Assembly: GCF_047663525.1 (NCBI RefSeq)
Contig: NC_092590.1
Coordinates: 21,326,001 to 21,390,000, forward strand
Source: Anas platyrhynchos
Lineage: Eukaryota > Chordata > Aves > Anseriformes > Anatidae
Reading direction: 5' to 3'
DNA: 64,000 nucleotides
In this document: positions 1-13,346 of the stretch, in pieces
Numbering within the stretch: position 1 is the stretch's first letter
Layout: each line of letters starts with the position of its first letter
Translations under genes and position numbers: made by a program
Notes under the pieces: generated by a model
What the model was told of the DNA's origin: nothing
The model's input: only the letters and a program-made list of their open reading frames with translations
The model's database searches: none

Positions 1-1421
1 TACCTACAAGCAGCATTGGTGGAGAACTAGAAAATATTGTTAAAGCTTTAAACATTAAACTAATTGGAGTTCACTTGATTCCCTAATGTAATAAAACTCT
101 TCCTTTCCCAGGCCATTATCAGTCAGACAACCCCCTGCATTGTATGTGTTATTAATAATTTATTCCTTCCATTATTTCCAAATGCACATTAAAGAATTGG
201 CTCATGGCTTCTAGCACAATTCTGAAGCACAACTCTGTAATTTTTGGAAATGTTGTCTCAGGGCAAATAAATTAATAAGGAAAAGGGTAAATTTTATCTT
301 CTGTGGAGTTAAGATAACAGTTTAACTACTTTATTCCTATGAGTATTTTGAGAAATCTAGATGGGAGTTGTTTTCTTCTTCCTGATACTAATGATTGAAT
401 TTGTATATTATAGACTATTTTAATTACTTTTCTACTTTTTTTTTTCTAGTTAGAAACAAATGACTATTTTTCTCCCTTGCTTCTTTGGTGTCATAATCGT
501 GAGCTTGTATAGCCTCATGGAGAATGATGTACTACTTTGTACCTGCCGTTGTTACCCCTTGATATTTTCCAGATATTCTATTTCTAAGCCAACTTTTATA
601 TAAGCAAATTTATGCAAAAATACCAGATATGGCTATTTGTCTATTCTGCTTGGGAAAAAAAAAAAAAAAAAGATTATATAGTGAACTGGAGAGCCCAGCA
701 AAGTGATCCTCATAGCGGTATTTTCAATGCATATGAGTGCAATTAAGGCAACAGAAAGGGTTATGACAAAAATGGGGGTGGCTAAACTTTGCAAAAGCGT
801 GATGGATGGAAGGGTGGCTACTAGGAAAGGTTAAATCATGGAGTATATGCAGAAGAAGTTTGTGAGATTCATATACTGACAGAATATGAAGATTTGCAGT
901 CATACTTGCCCAGTTCCTAAGAGACCAGCGATCTTTGTAGACGTCAAGAAATGATTGAACACAAAGGAAATTAAGAATCCTGGTTTTCAGCCACGTTGAA
1001 CTGGAGTTGATTGTTAAGTTACTATGAGGGCACTAGCTCAATGAAATGACTCTGACCAAGTAGAGATGTGTGAAAAAAGTGCCTGGAGATGGTAGCTGGA
1101 TCTCTTTGCAGGTGGGACTGTTTGCTGTGACAAAGATAAGACGGCTGACAACAAATTCCTGTGGGAACCACTGCAAGTTAGAGGAGAAATGGAGGAACTC
1201 TCCTAACCAGTTTCTGGTGGAGGCATTTGAGAAATAAGAGGAGTGGGAGATGATCTAACTCTTAGAAACAGTAAACAAGGAGCAGAGAAGTTAGTTTGGA
1301 GTGCAGAGTGACAAGCAGCCAGCACCACGTATTGTTACTTTTTTCTGTCATTGATCATTCCTTTGTGTTTCTGTTATTGTTTCTTTGTTTCTCCATTTAA
1401 ATAAAACACCTTTTCTTCCAG

Positions 1422-1695
1422 AAGTCCTCCTTAAGATCTTTCTGTTCAAGGAACCTGTCTGTGGGAAAGCAAATGACGTAGAAAGCAAGGTGAAGATAAA
1501 ATTCCAGGAATACACTTGCGCAGACCTACCTGAAACTGCTTCTTGCCAGGAGCCGGTGTTCCCAGCCTCTGAGGGCAATGCCTCTGCACCAGTTCTGAGA
1601 TACACTTGCCTTCAGCTCTATGAACAGGGGTTAACAGGGGGCTGTAGAAGAATTATTTGTGCTGAGACATTTTTTAATAAAAGCTATTAAAAAGA
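1422..1695 (+). other. Candidate 3'-terminal exon of an unidentified transcript
   Basis: A strong acceptor-like sequence (pyrimidine-rich tract ending TTTTCTTCCAG at about 1411-1421) is followed by about 255 bases of somewhat GC-richer sequence and then an AATAAA poly(A) signal at about 1676. An open frame covers most of it, but its protein resembles nothing I recognise and it has no convincing ATG start. This could be the last exon of a long non-coding RNA or chance. Weak call. Confidence 0.2.
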
Positions 1696-4600
1696 TTACA
1701 CAACCTGCTTATTTTCCTAGTTTTCAGTTGTTTGATCACTAGCTCAGTATGGATTTAATGTTTTGAAGAAACAATTCCATTCTTATCCATAGCAAGTCAG
1801 CTTTTTATATGGTGCTGAAAATTACTTGCTTTGGTGACTTTCCTATGATTAAGAAACAAATATTGCTATTGCAGCATCTCCCTGGTGTGAGGCTTGGAAG
1901 TGAGATTTAGGTTAGCAGGGTTTAGCAAGTATCCTTTGCACTGTGGCAACTGTGGACATGGGGATGAACAGGCTCTTAGCCTGCAGCAAAGATGTGGTGA
2001 CGTGACTTGTTCTGACAGGAGGGAAGGCTAAGCTAACTTGCCCATTTTGCCTATAGCAAAACCAAAGCAATACATGCTGACAATTTCTGCAGGTCAGCTG
2101 AGGCATGAGCTGTTAATATGCACTAACTTGACGGTACCTCTGAGCTCACAAGACAGTTCAGTGTGCCACACACACGTCTCTTTGCTTAAGCCCTGCTCTA
2201 TCAGCAGTGGGATTCTTCTTGTCTTTTTTTCTTCTCTTTTGTCTTCTGTGGGTTTCAGATCTCTATGTATGCAAATATGTGTTGCATTAGACACACAACT
2301 CCTTAATATTGCCAGTTCTGCCAAGATTCATGCTAGCTGGAATAGTCCTATTTAGAATTATTTACACTGTATGTAACAGGGCAGAAACAACAGAGTAACG
2401 GGAGTAACTGTCATAAAAGTCGTTAATTAAAAATAGAGACTTGCCCCAACAAAATAGAGAGCAAAAGCTTGAAACCAGTTCTATGGGGATATCTAACAAA
2501 ATATCCCCACTTGAGCCTGAATGAGAGAGGAGGCAACAGAACAACTCTGCGAGGAAGCTGCACTACAGCAGCTTTTGGCAGGATTCTGCACTACTTGCTC
2601 AAAGGGGATCTGTTAAAGGTGAAAAGCCTGACAACTGGAGAATAAAAACCTTTCCTCTTCTCTTTCCCCACCCTCTCTAACATGGATGGATGAATTCTGG
2701 TGTTAACGAAGGGACAGCATGTGCTTTTGATTTTGTGAGGGAAACTGAATGCTGGTCTGGATGTATGAAAGGTTGCTGTATATACAATAAAAGATTGGGG
2801 GAAAATGAGCAAAGAAAACACAAAATAAGCCTTTTGTGGATGTCATTTTTAAGAAATGGTATGCATCCAATGGGAGCAAGAAAATAAATGTAATTTTAAG
2901 ATTTTTTCTTTCCTGGGTAGTAAGACAAGCCAAAAGAAGAAAATGAGAAAACCCGTATGGATGGAATCTAGAGTGAAAATAATCCAATGGGAGAAAAAAA
3001 TACTTTTTTTAATTTTTATTTTTAATTTGCACTTATTATGTTTTAGTCCATGTTTTTCCTACAGCATGGATCACTTAGAGGTCTTATGTGAATTCATGTC
3101 TGAAACAATCCCTAGTTTCCTTAGAACAGGTTTGATGAAGTATTATTTTTGCTCCACATTTCAATACTCATTCTAACTAACCAAAGAAGTGTCGCTTGGG
3201 AAAAAAACAAAGCCTACCAACTAACCAAACAAAAACCACCTTAATTGCAACAGCCTGGAAGACTGTTGCTCTTGGTGTGGTTTTAATGGCTGGACAGGCC
3301 TTACATTAAAAAAAAATTTAGTCCTGTCTAGGATTTCCCTTCAAACCACTTGACCTTCCAAAATGGGCAAGGCTTACTGCTGAATCAGGTACATCTGAAA
3401 CAGAGAAGAATATTATCTTGTTGGAAAACTGCAGGTGAATGAGAAAGGTATTGCATGTGTTATGTTTGTACAGCACTCTTCACCCGAGATACAGTAGGAT
3501 TTCACTATGAAATTGTGGTATTGGTATTTCATACCATTAAGACAGCGCAAATAAACAAAGTTTAAAATAAACTAGATAAATTTTGAAGTAATATTTTAGG
3601 CATATGTTATTTTTGTCTATTGTGCTGATTCAGGGATTAATTGGAAGTATAATGAACTGTAACAAAAGAAAAGTCTAACATGAAGTTACAAAACATTACA
3701 TTGTCTGGGCAGTCTATTTCTTTGTTTTCACTTCAGTTCCTTTTTCTGATAGCCCAGTAGTCCTGGACAGTAGGAGGAAAAGATAAGTTGTAGTAGGAAT
3801 GAAATGTTAGTTTAGGCATGACTAACTACTTGTTTTCCCTTAGCTGAACTTAAAGGCTAGCATGTAGGTCAGCCACCAGGATGCCAGATATCAGAATCTT
3901 CTGAAGGCAGAAGTCAGTTTACTTGCAAAAGGGATTACACAAACATGCACGTTTTCTGTTGTGACGGGCTTCTGAGTCACAGCTGGAATGTGCAGTGGAG
4001 AAGTACTCATCCCTGCTGTCCCACATGGCGCCCTCCTTAACCACAATCCCTTGCTCAGCCTCCTATTAGTGGGTATTTGTTAGTTTTTGTACTTTTCCAC
4101 AGTCTGAAATGAACTCCGGAGCAACAAACAGCATTTTCTAAGCCCCTATGTGCTACTAGAATTCTCTAAGGAATCCTTGTTTGTATGGCTTTTTTTCGTA
4201 CTTTGTGTATCATAGGAGACAGACTCTGAAATACCACACCGTGCACATCGACTTCTGCTTCTGGATTTCATTTGCCATTTACAGTGAGCAGCCTGCAATG
4301 CGCTTTAAATGGCTGTACCAGGCACCACTCACATTAAGGGTCACCGATCTCCTCTCTCCGTGCATACTGATATAATGGATGGTGGTGCCAGCTTCAGCTG
4401 ATTACTTCCTGCTCTCTAGTTCTGCTGTCTCCGTGGAAGCTGAAGCTGCAGACTTCCTTAATTAATCATACTGGTCTGGAAATTGAAGACAATAAGGCCT
4501 AAGTACAGTGGAGCCTTCTGCTATAGTCAGCACTTTTTTGCTTTAAATACATGGTTTGGATGCAAGCTATCAGTGGTAATTTTCAGGGAGAACTCTGGGC

Positions 4601-7600
4601 ATTTTAAATATACCCTGAAATACTTGCACACTACACCTTTTCCCAGAGGCTGAGTTCTTCTTTCCACAAAGAGCTTCCCAAACTGAGGCATTCTGCTGCC
4701 TTAAAGCAGAATGCACAAAACTCTTAACAATCTGTATTGTATATCATCAAGGAAATGCTGCTAGCAAGGTTTTATCCAAGTGAAAAACCTGAGGATTCCT
4801 GATCATCACAAGGATCAGACATAACTAGTAGCCTAACCTAGTAACAGGACTAAACTTAGTCCTTGAATTACATGTTTCTTCAGGAGGTTTCAAGGTGCTC
4901 TGTAAAACAGCCGAACGGTATTTTTCTCCTGTATGAGGAGAGATTATCAAAGGGCTCAGTGACTTGCTATGTGGTACAACAAAAATCAGAGATGGTGGGG
5001 ACAAACATTCAGTCTCACTCTCATAACTGCATTTTGAATTTTAGGTTTCATTTCTTCATTTCATGCATTTAGTGTCTTTTTTTTTTCTTCTTTATAGTGA
5101 GAAAGTGACATCAATGGATCAGAATGGTTCCATTTTTTTCCTCTGCCTTCCAAAATGTGTACGTCCCAGAGAAGGGGTTTTAATTTTGGTAAGATGTTCT
5201 CCTCCCACTTTGGTTGGGCTCCTCGATGGTAAAACAGACAGTGAAATAAATGGTACTGCAGTATTTTTTTTTCTTTCAGACAATAATACAGCGTTTGCTG
5301 AAAACACTTATTTTTGTCAAATAATCTAAGAAACACATTTCTCACTGAAGATTTATGTCACAACATTTCCAAGAGGCAGTCTGCTGAAACTTGGTTTTAG
5401 TGATTAAGTATAAATACAGCCCAATGAAGGCTTTCTCTCATATCACATCGGAGTTGCTTGCATTTAAATTAGTGGGTCAGCAAGGCAGGACACTGGAACC
5501 TTTTCTTAGCAGCTGACTTCTCTCGAGTCTCATTTTACATTTTTGGTTCCAACACTATTCAGCTGAAAGGAGATACTGTAGGTAAAATAAAGGAGGTGAA
5601 TAACAGAGACAAGGCAGCTGCCAGACATCAGCTTCCACTGAGTTCTTCAAAAATATCAGTATTCTCACTGATAGTACAAAGAATCATAATGCAGCACGTT
5701 CCTTGTGAAACAGGTAGTCTTTTGTAGTCGCTAATAAGAGCTTTTCATAAGCAAAGTCTATGAAACAGAGTTCTCTTTTTTTTTTTTTTAATCTGTCTTA
5801 GATGAAGGGGATTACTATTGAGTAAGAAATAATGGCAAATGTCCATATAAATTGTATTTCACCTGCTGAAATCTTTGTGGTAGTGCTCTTCTCTAAGGAA
5901 GTCCATATCTTCCCTAAAATCACTTTGTGATGTAAAAAGACCTCACAAGTAAATTTGGTAATGCTGTTATTCCGTCAGGATGTTGGACAACCTGATGCTC
6001 ATTCATTGGCCTTTAGTGATGGCATTCTTTGAAAAGCTGGAGATTGAAATTCCTCTTGAATTTTGTTTGCAAAGGTACAAATGACAGAGACCTTGTGCGA
6101 TGTACATAGAGAACATACAGCCTGTTATAGCCTTATATACATCAACAAGTCAGAGATGTTATGATCCTTTCTTTTTAGCACTTTCCAGCTCTAGCTGGAC
6201 ATAAGTGAACATTTTTTTGTCTGGTAACATGGGAGAAGGTTGTTGATCATTGGTATATTATGAATTACAGAGCACGTACAAACTTACAGGGCTACGTTCC
6301 CTATAGAATGATGTATAATGAATATGTTTTACAGTTCTGTAATGAAAATATAGAATACTAGAAAGGGTTTGTTGTTAAAGCTGTGTTTTCTTTGGGATAC
6401 AATGTAAATGATCTGCTGGAGGAGCAGATGACAGGTCTAATTTATCCCTAGTGTAACTTCACTGGACTCAGTTGATTTGCATGGGATTAGTTCTGTTCAT
6501 TCTTTTGTAAAAAAAAATAAAAAATAATAAAGTTGAGGATTATGTGACTGGGAATGTGTCCAGTATGTCATGTTTTAATGTGTTTTCTTGTTAGTATCTT
6601 AAATATGAAACTGTTATGCCAGATTTAGAGGCTCAAGTGCTTTCATTTACCATTGGGGATTTAGAGAAAAATAAAGTCAAATTTAAAGCTATTGTCATGG
6701 ACTGAAAATATTATTTATTTTTTTTTTCCCACATTGTATAAACATTAAAAGGAAGCCCTTCCCTTCCTTCACTACCCTAGAACTTTTTGCTTGGACATTT
6801 TAAGTTACAAGAGACTTGTGTTCTTCCAGGTTTGATTTTTGTTTTTTTTTTTCTCTTCTTCTGTCCTGAGTCAGAGGGGCAGTGAAACCACCTCAGAAGC
6901 TGTTAAGTCTCTTATTAGGAAGAGGCAATAAGAGGAATAGATGAGACCTGTGCTGAGGTCTTTAATTAATCATGCTGCATAGCAGATGTAAAGAGGACTC
7001 AGTGGCAGAGGACTGGAGCAGTTTGAATGAGAATTATTTCAAAAAAATTACATCTGATATTTAAAACGAGTCATTTAAAATTATTAGTAAAAAGAAAAGG
7101 AAATGCATAAAATCCCCTTTATCACAAGATAAAATGTTCGTACATCTTGCAAGTGTTAATAATTCAAACTTAAATACTAGCATATTGAGCAAGACTTGCA
7201 AGACTTTCTGGCAGTTACATGCAGCAGGAACTTTACATTTGCTGTACACTGAGGTATCACATCCATCATTTCAGGGAGGGTGCTTTTCCCAGATGGGGGT
7301 ATGGCATTTTGGTGGAAGGTGGGCTTGTTGCTCTCCCCACAGTGAATCCGCTGTGGCACGGGCACTTTCACTTTATCCTGCTGATGCCACAAGTGTTCAC
7401 AAGATCCCGGTTTCCTGATCATGAGGAACATTCAAATGCATCATTTGTGTTATGATAGAAATATGGATTCACTCCAGTAAAGTACCTTTCAACTTTGGGG
7501 TAGCAGAGATGTGAAAAATAGAAAGAGATCCTATCAGGGAAGAGCAGTAGGGGAGTCATAGGAGGAATACAGTAGTGCAGATACATTCATTTGGGAACTG

Positions 7601-8509
7601 TTTGGAACTTGCCAGTTTTTTTCTGTTTGCTAATCAGCAGATGTTAACTACTTCATAATAGGAGGCTTTCTAAATTACAGAGACCACAATTTAGCTGCCT
7701 AAAAGTACCATACTTACAGATAATTAGATTCTGTGAATTTCCATATGGTTTTGGTAACCTTAGGATCTCATGTATGATTTAAAGACTATATTCAATTAAA
7801 CATTTTGTGCTTGTTTTCTGCGACTTAATTATTTACATAACTTAACGGGGGAGAAATGTTTGCACTAGTCTACAAATGTGATATTGCCTGAGAAAATACA
7901 ACAAGTACAGAGCACCATCTAGTGCAGGATATCCCTAACATAAAAGTCCTTCTGCTCCTATGTCACTTGACTGTGTTTATCTAATTTAATTTGAACATTT
8001 CTCATGTTGTAGAAGGAGCCAGCCCAGTGGCTCCTGTGGCAATATAATTACTTGGGACCTTCAGCTCTGGAAATCAACGCTGGAAGCACGGAAATTTGGG
8101 TAATCATTTGTGAGAAACATGTACTTGTAAGAGGAAGTTGTTTATCTTGCTGCCCACAGTGCTGGGTGATACATTCATTACAACAACACAGTCCAATCTA
8201 GCTATAAACCACGTTGGACATTAATTCTCTCACCAGATTTAGAGATCTAACTGCCATTTTAAGTGACTTGAGTGCACCATTTAGCTCCTCAAAGCCTTTG
8301 CTCGGCTTCCGCAGAGCCTCAGCTAGCCAGGTTCCTTTAGCTGAGCATTCACCGGTTGTGTATGCAAATCGTGACTAATGGGTGAGATTGAAGATTTGAT
8401 TGTCATTAAGAAATGAAGAATGGAGGAAGCTGAGATTCTGTAGGAGACAGGGAAAAGACTTACTGTTAATTGCTGAGGAACTGCAGAGAAAAGTGAGCTA
8501 CAGGTTTTT

Positions 8510-8562
8510 TATTTGTTTGTTTGTTTTCCTGTTTTGTTTGTTTGATTTGTTTTGTTTTTGCA
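8510..8562. repeat. TTTG-type simple repeat
   Basis: Imperfect runs of TTTG and TTTTG units between FGL1 and the left window edge. A smaller AAAC-type run lies at about 9100-9140. Confidence 0.7.
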
Positions 8563-11500
8563 AAGGCCATATTTTGATTCTTCTGGAAGCAAATAAATAC
8601 ATGATTTCAGTCCCAGGGTTGATTAATCAATATTTGAATATCAACACTCTTTTTGATGTGATCTATTTAGCATTAGGGTAGGATTAAGAGGAACTGTCTT
8701 AGTTAACTGAAGATGTAGTGATGACAAGCTGGATTGCATTCTGCACTAAACAAAGGTTGAAAAGGGCCCCAGAGAATTCAAAAAGATGATTTTTCATGAA
8801 TGCTATGTTTTCAGCAAAAGGTAATAGAGCGTTGAAGAGCCACTGTCACTGTAAGGTTTCACATTCTCTTCTTATGTAGAAGGTGAACAAACATTGTAAC
8901 TAACAGAAAATGAGAAATCCTCTCTCTCTAAGCATCTGTTGCACATGGAGTTTGGCTGAATGCTTGAAACCTTGCTGATTTCCCAGCTCTCAGACACTCT
9001 AAGGAAACAGCAAGCACACAGTCATACTTATTTCAAAGTACCTCCTGGTGTTGAATAGCTCTGGTTTTTGCTTTCTACTTTAAACTTTAATAGTCAATTA
9101 AAACAAACAAAGAAAGAAACAAACAAAAAGCAAACAAGAAAACAAGACAGAAATAAGTAGACATGTTTGAAAATCTAGATACAGAATACTTTCCTGGCTA
9201 TTTTTTCTGCTCTTTCTACCTCTTTCACAACTGCCAAAGAGCACCTACTACTGAAGCTAGGGAAAAAAAAAAAAAGTGAAAAAAAAAAGTATAAAAAGTT
9301 GCATTTTCATTCTTGAGCTAATGAGGAGTAAATTAAAGAACCATGATAGGAATGTTAATGGATGTGGCAAGCTGTGGTTCAATTTGTTTTTCTGGATATG
9401 TATACCATTTTGCTAACAGCAAGAAGTAGCTTTGACAGAGCAGAGAAGAGGTTCAAGAGCTGGTGTTAGAAATAGCAGTGTGGGGGATGCTGGGGAGACA
9501 CAGACAGTAGAGCTGAAGAGACGAGTCTCCATTGGAAAGAAGCAGGTCAGAAGTAGGCCTCAGCTCATTGTCAGCGTGTACTAAATGTTCTAGCAAAAAC
9601 AACTGTTGTAACACATAGGGCTCTTTTACCACCCATTTAATTCACCTGGGCTGTGGTTTCCATTGTTTTAATATCCAAAATGTTTAGCAAATGGAAGAAA
9701 ACGGAACTAGACAACTGAAAATATAAAGATGTTTCCCTTGAACAAGTATTACAAGAAGAGGCACTTCTGACTGCATGTTGCTTGTAGCTATGATTATGTT
9801 CTTTATGAAATCATCACTGACAAAACAGTTTCCTTGTTATTTCCTTGATTCTTCTTCCTTTTCTTTTGGGTTATATGATTTATATCAAGAGATATGCATT
9901 CATCTTCAGCTATTTGGGAGTTATTATGTTGTTCTAATGCCTGAACAACAACAATAAAAAAAAAAAACAAACAAACAAAACCTGGCCTTTGCTCTTCTAT
10001 CTTGTAAGAATAAAGATTCCCCTACAACATGTTCATACTTGTTAAGGAAATAAATAATTACCAACAGGACATGCCAGGCAAATAAAAGAATACTCGTGGC
10101 TGATCTTCTATGCTGTAATCTCCTTTCCAGAAGGTATTTAAATTTCCTCTTTGAAAATAAAGAGGTTGTTTATCTGAGAACAGTTATATGACCATTTTGA
10201 ATTACAACACCTCTTTCACATGTAACCAAAAGGATCAACAGAGAAAAAGCCATAGAGCCAAAATGCCATGGAGCAACAAAAGACCATAGAGATGGTAGGA
10301 ATTAAAAACTGTATTTGTGTATTGCTAGCAATATGCTAGGTGCTTTTCAGACAGCTAGGATGCCAAAGACATTATTCTGAAGAGCATTCAGTCCAAATAA
10401 ATGTATAAATGCATTTTGAGATGTACAAAGAAAGATTTGTTCCTCCATTTTATGATTTCCAATATAGAAAAGGGGGTCAAATTTTACATCAGAGTATAAT
10501 AATTATATTCCACCCCTCACTCAGCTGGAAGATGTCATTAACATTCTCATAAGCAAAGAGGATGGATTTATGTTGCCACAAACAACAACAAAAATACTGC
10601 AGATTTTATGAGAACAATTTGTACACATTAGCAAAAGTCCGTGCTAGACATCCAACTTTGTTGTCCTTAAATCTTCTATGTCTTTCATTTAAATTAAGTG
10701 TTATGTGATCTGTCTTAATACTCTCCAAATATATGAGCTAATCTTTCCATTTTCCTGTGAAAAATTAAGACTGTTTTTACAATTTCAACATAATGTTATC
10801 CATGTTTTTGCAAGGAATTAAATATTTCTCCTCCTAGAGTAGCAAAATAACTTGAAAATCATGATACAAAATACTGCACTTATATGTTTTTAAACCACTC
10901 CAAAACTCCCATTGTGTTTTTAATGACCCAAACCTATAGACTTGCTCCCAGAGTTATGCAGGAACATATTTAAAATTCTCTAATTAGATTGGATACATAT
11001 CAGACATCGAATGCTGAATATATACATGTACATATTCATATATATGTATACACACCCATACATACAGAGGCTAGGGTGTCTTCTTGTCAGATAGAGAATT
11101 TAACTTGGTTTAACTGATTAACCAAGGCTTCAGATAAGCAATTACAGAGCTATCCATTGGTCCTCTCGTGCAGGGATACAGGAATGTGCTAAAAACTAGA
11201 AATCTCTAGCAGAGTATCTCTTGATACATTAAGAAAAAGGCTGTATGATCTAGAAAAGCTCTTATTACCACAAAAAGCTCAGACTGAAAGATCTCTGTAT
11301 TCCAAATGTTTATCAATGTTATTTTTACAGGACAATTTTCTTTTTAGCTGCCTCAACCCCGTTTTTTCTTAACTTCCCTTTTCTGGTTAGATGTCATTTA
11401 TTTCAGTGAGTGAGGTACTGTTTTATATGAACCTCTCTTTTTTTTCCCAGTTGTTCTACAGATTCTGCATCCCTTATTCCAAGCACTTATTTCAAGGATT

Positions 11501-12721
11501 CTCACCCAACTTCTGTTTTTAGAGAATGGAAATGGAAGGAACAACAGCTATGCAGGGAGTTCTCATTCGGCTGACATGTATTCATATAAATATAGATGTG
11601 AGATGGCTGGTAGATTGCCAAAAGTTATTATGTTAATCTTGACTGAAAATCGTCTTGAGGTTCAAATACTGTATTTGGACAGGAGGAGATAGATTTATAG
11701 TCCAACCACAAAAGTAGCATCTGTTTTGTGAAAGCAGGAAAAGAAAAGTGTCTAAATTTGGCTCAGATCCACGTGTTTTATAAAATCATCATTCTTATCT
11801 GCTCAGCTGAAATGGATTACATTTCATCAGGTAACTTTCTAGCGAGTGTGTCTATCCTTCTCCATGGCAGAATGCATCAACCAGTATTTTTTATTATTAT
11901 TGGCTATTACAGTCTACTGTGGTGCTAGGCACAAAAGCTATGGATAGGCAGAATTTCTCTTATGATTTTTCTTGTACAAGAATAATGTGGATCTGTAGCT
12001 TGAGAAGGGGAAAAGCCCAGAGAGCCAAGAGAAAGACAGAAGAAAAGGAGAAGATAGAGGCTTAGAAGCAGAACCACTTAGAACTGACTGAACAGGGCAT
12101 TCAAACTGTGAGAGCTGTGGAAGTTAACAGGTACGTAAAGATAGTAAGGATTTATGGAATCAAGCACTAAGAACTGCTAAACGCCAGATTCCAGACTGCA
12201 CGTGAAACATAATTCCCTCTACACATGCATTATGTTCAAAGCATAGCTCACATTAAAATTAGTTGCAGCTTTTGTTATTAAACCTTTTGGTAAACTCCAA
12301 AATGTCAATATACTAAAGTCCAGGATATCTATCTGGTTACTAAAAAGAAGAAAGGCATAATTACTGACCATCTGAAAATCTTTGATTTAAATGAAATCTC
12401 TAGAAACTCATTTGATTCTTGCCTAGTAGCATCCCTTCTCTTCCTCTAGTTTCCTGCATCATTCTTTATGTTTTTTATATATGTTCTGTACACAACACAT
12501 GCAACAAATAGAAGTAATCAGAGGCATTTACAGACAACAGCTTTCTTCTAAAGCCTTGGTTCATTCTAGAGAAAGTACATCCACTGAGTAAACCAACCTT
12601 AAGGTTCTATTTAGATAATTTTTTGTGTGCAATGCATACAATTCATTTTAATTTTTGAGACATGACAGTGACAATATATTTTTCTATTAAAAAAGTTAAA
12701 GGATTTGTAGGCACTTTTCAT

Positions 12722-12906
12722 AAAATCATCGAATCACAGAATGGCTTGGGTTGGAGGGGATCTTTAAGATTATCCAACTCCAACCCTCCTGCCATGGGCA
12801 GAGATGCCACCCACTAGATCCGGTTGCCCAAAGCCCCATCCAGCCTGGCCTTGGACACCTCCAGGGATGGAGCATCCACACCCTCTCTGTGCAACCTGTT
12901 CCAAGA
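12722..12906 (-). mobile_element. CR1 LINE 3'-end fragment
   Basis: The plus strand begins with the very characteristic reverse complement of the CR1 3' end (AATCACAGAATGGCTTGGGT) followed by the typical 'GGAGGGGATCTTTAAGATTA' and 'CCAACTCCAACCC' blocks. The element is therefore a 5'-truncated CR1 in minus orientation, about 185 bases long, and well preserved. It sits about 280 bases beyond the FGL1 stop codon, in the same orientation as the gene, so it may be part of the FGL1 3' untranslated region. Open frames reading through it are not genes. Confidence 0.9.
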
Positions 12907-13186
12907 CAAAAATACTCCATGCTTACAAAGATGTCCTTATTCCTAGGCAAACTCTGCCTTTTAAAAAAAACAACAAACAAACCCATAGACATATTAGCAG
13001 TAGTGTTTGTATCTATGAATTCATAGGCCAGATTCTCTTCTGATTTATGTCTCATAAAGCTTTTAGTTGCAGAGGAATTATTCCAGATTTATATAAGCAT
13101 ATATGAGAAGCAAAAATCTGCCCATCCGTTTTAGTTTGGATTGATTTGCTGAAAGATTAACTGGACAAATCGTCTTAATAAAATAC

Positions 13187-13346
13187 TTAAACAATATTAG
13201 GTTCAAAGTCTGCTGGTCTGACCTTCATTACAACAGATTTCAGAGAATACCACCACCCATGCCAAGTGTACCAAACAATTCCATTGTCCGTCTTCGCAGT
13301 ATAGGGGCCTTTGTAGTACAAACCATTCAGGTTGGCTGAGTGACAC
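13187..13346 (-). CDS. FGL1: FGL1 coding exon 7 (C-terminus and stop)
   Basis: Encodes residues 261-313, [13 protein letters not shown] through [15 protein letters not shown] to the C-terminal EPNIV, then TAA at 13189-13187. The human C-terminus ends similarly (FIPNVI). The acceptor is CCACCAG. The exon continues into 3' untranslated sequence of unknown length. Confidence 0.95.

Larger units (their letters stand above)
1..13186. other. Intergenic region downstream of FGL1, no supported gene
   Basis: AT-rich sequence with no exon series that I can join into a recognisable protein on either strand. The short open frames here overlap each other on both strands and have no family resemblance. 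What it does hold: short homopolymer and TTTG/AAAC-type simple repeats, a CR1 fragment near the right end, and one candidate terminal exon at about 1422-1690. The right-hand end should include the FGL1 3' untranslated region. An ATTAAA-type poly(A) signal reads on the minus strand at 12647-12652, about 535 bases past the stop codon, but I cannot show that it is used. In human the next gene on this side is MTUS1; I see no MTUS1 exon here. Confidence 0.7.

Noticed and set aside
5061..5345. Overlapping open frames on both strands at about 5.1-5.3 kb
   Set aside because: Low-complexity Phe/Lys-rich translations, both strands open, no splice or family evidence.
12726..13055. Open frames of 79-109 residues on both strands near 12.9 kb
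   Set aside because: They run through the CR1 fragment, and the protein is translated repeat sequence outside the LINE reading frames.
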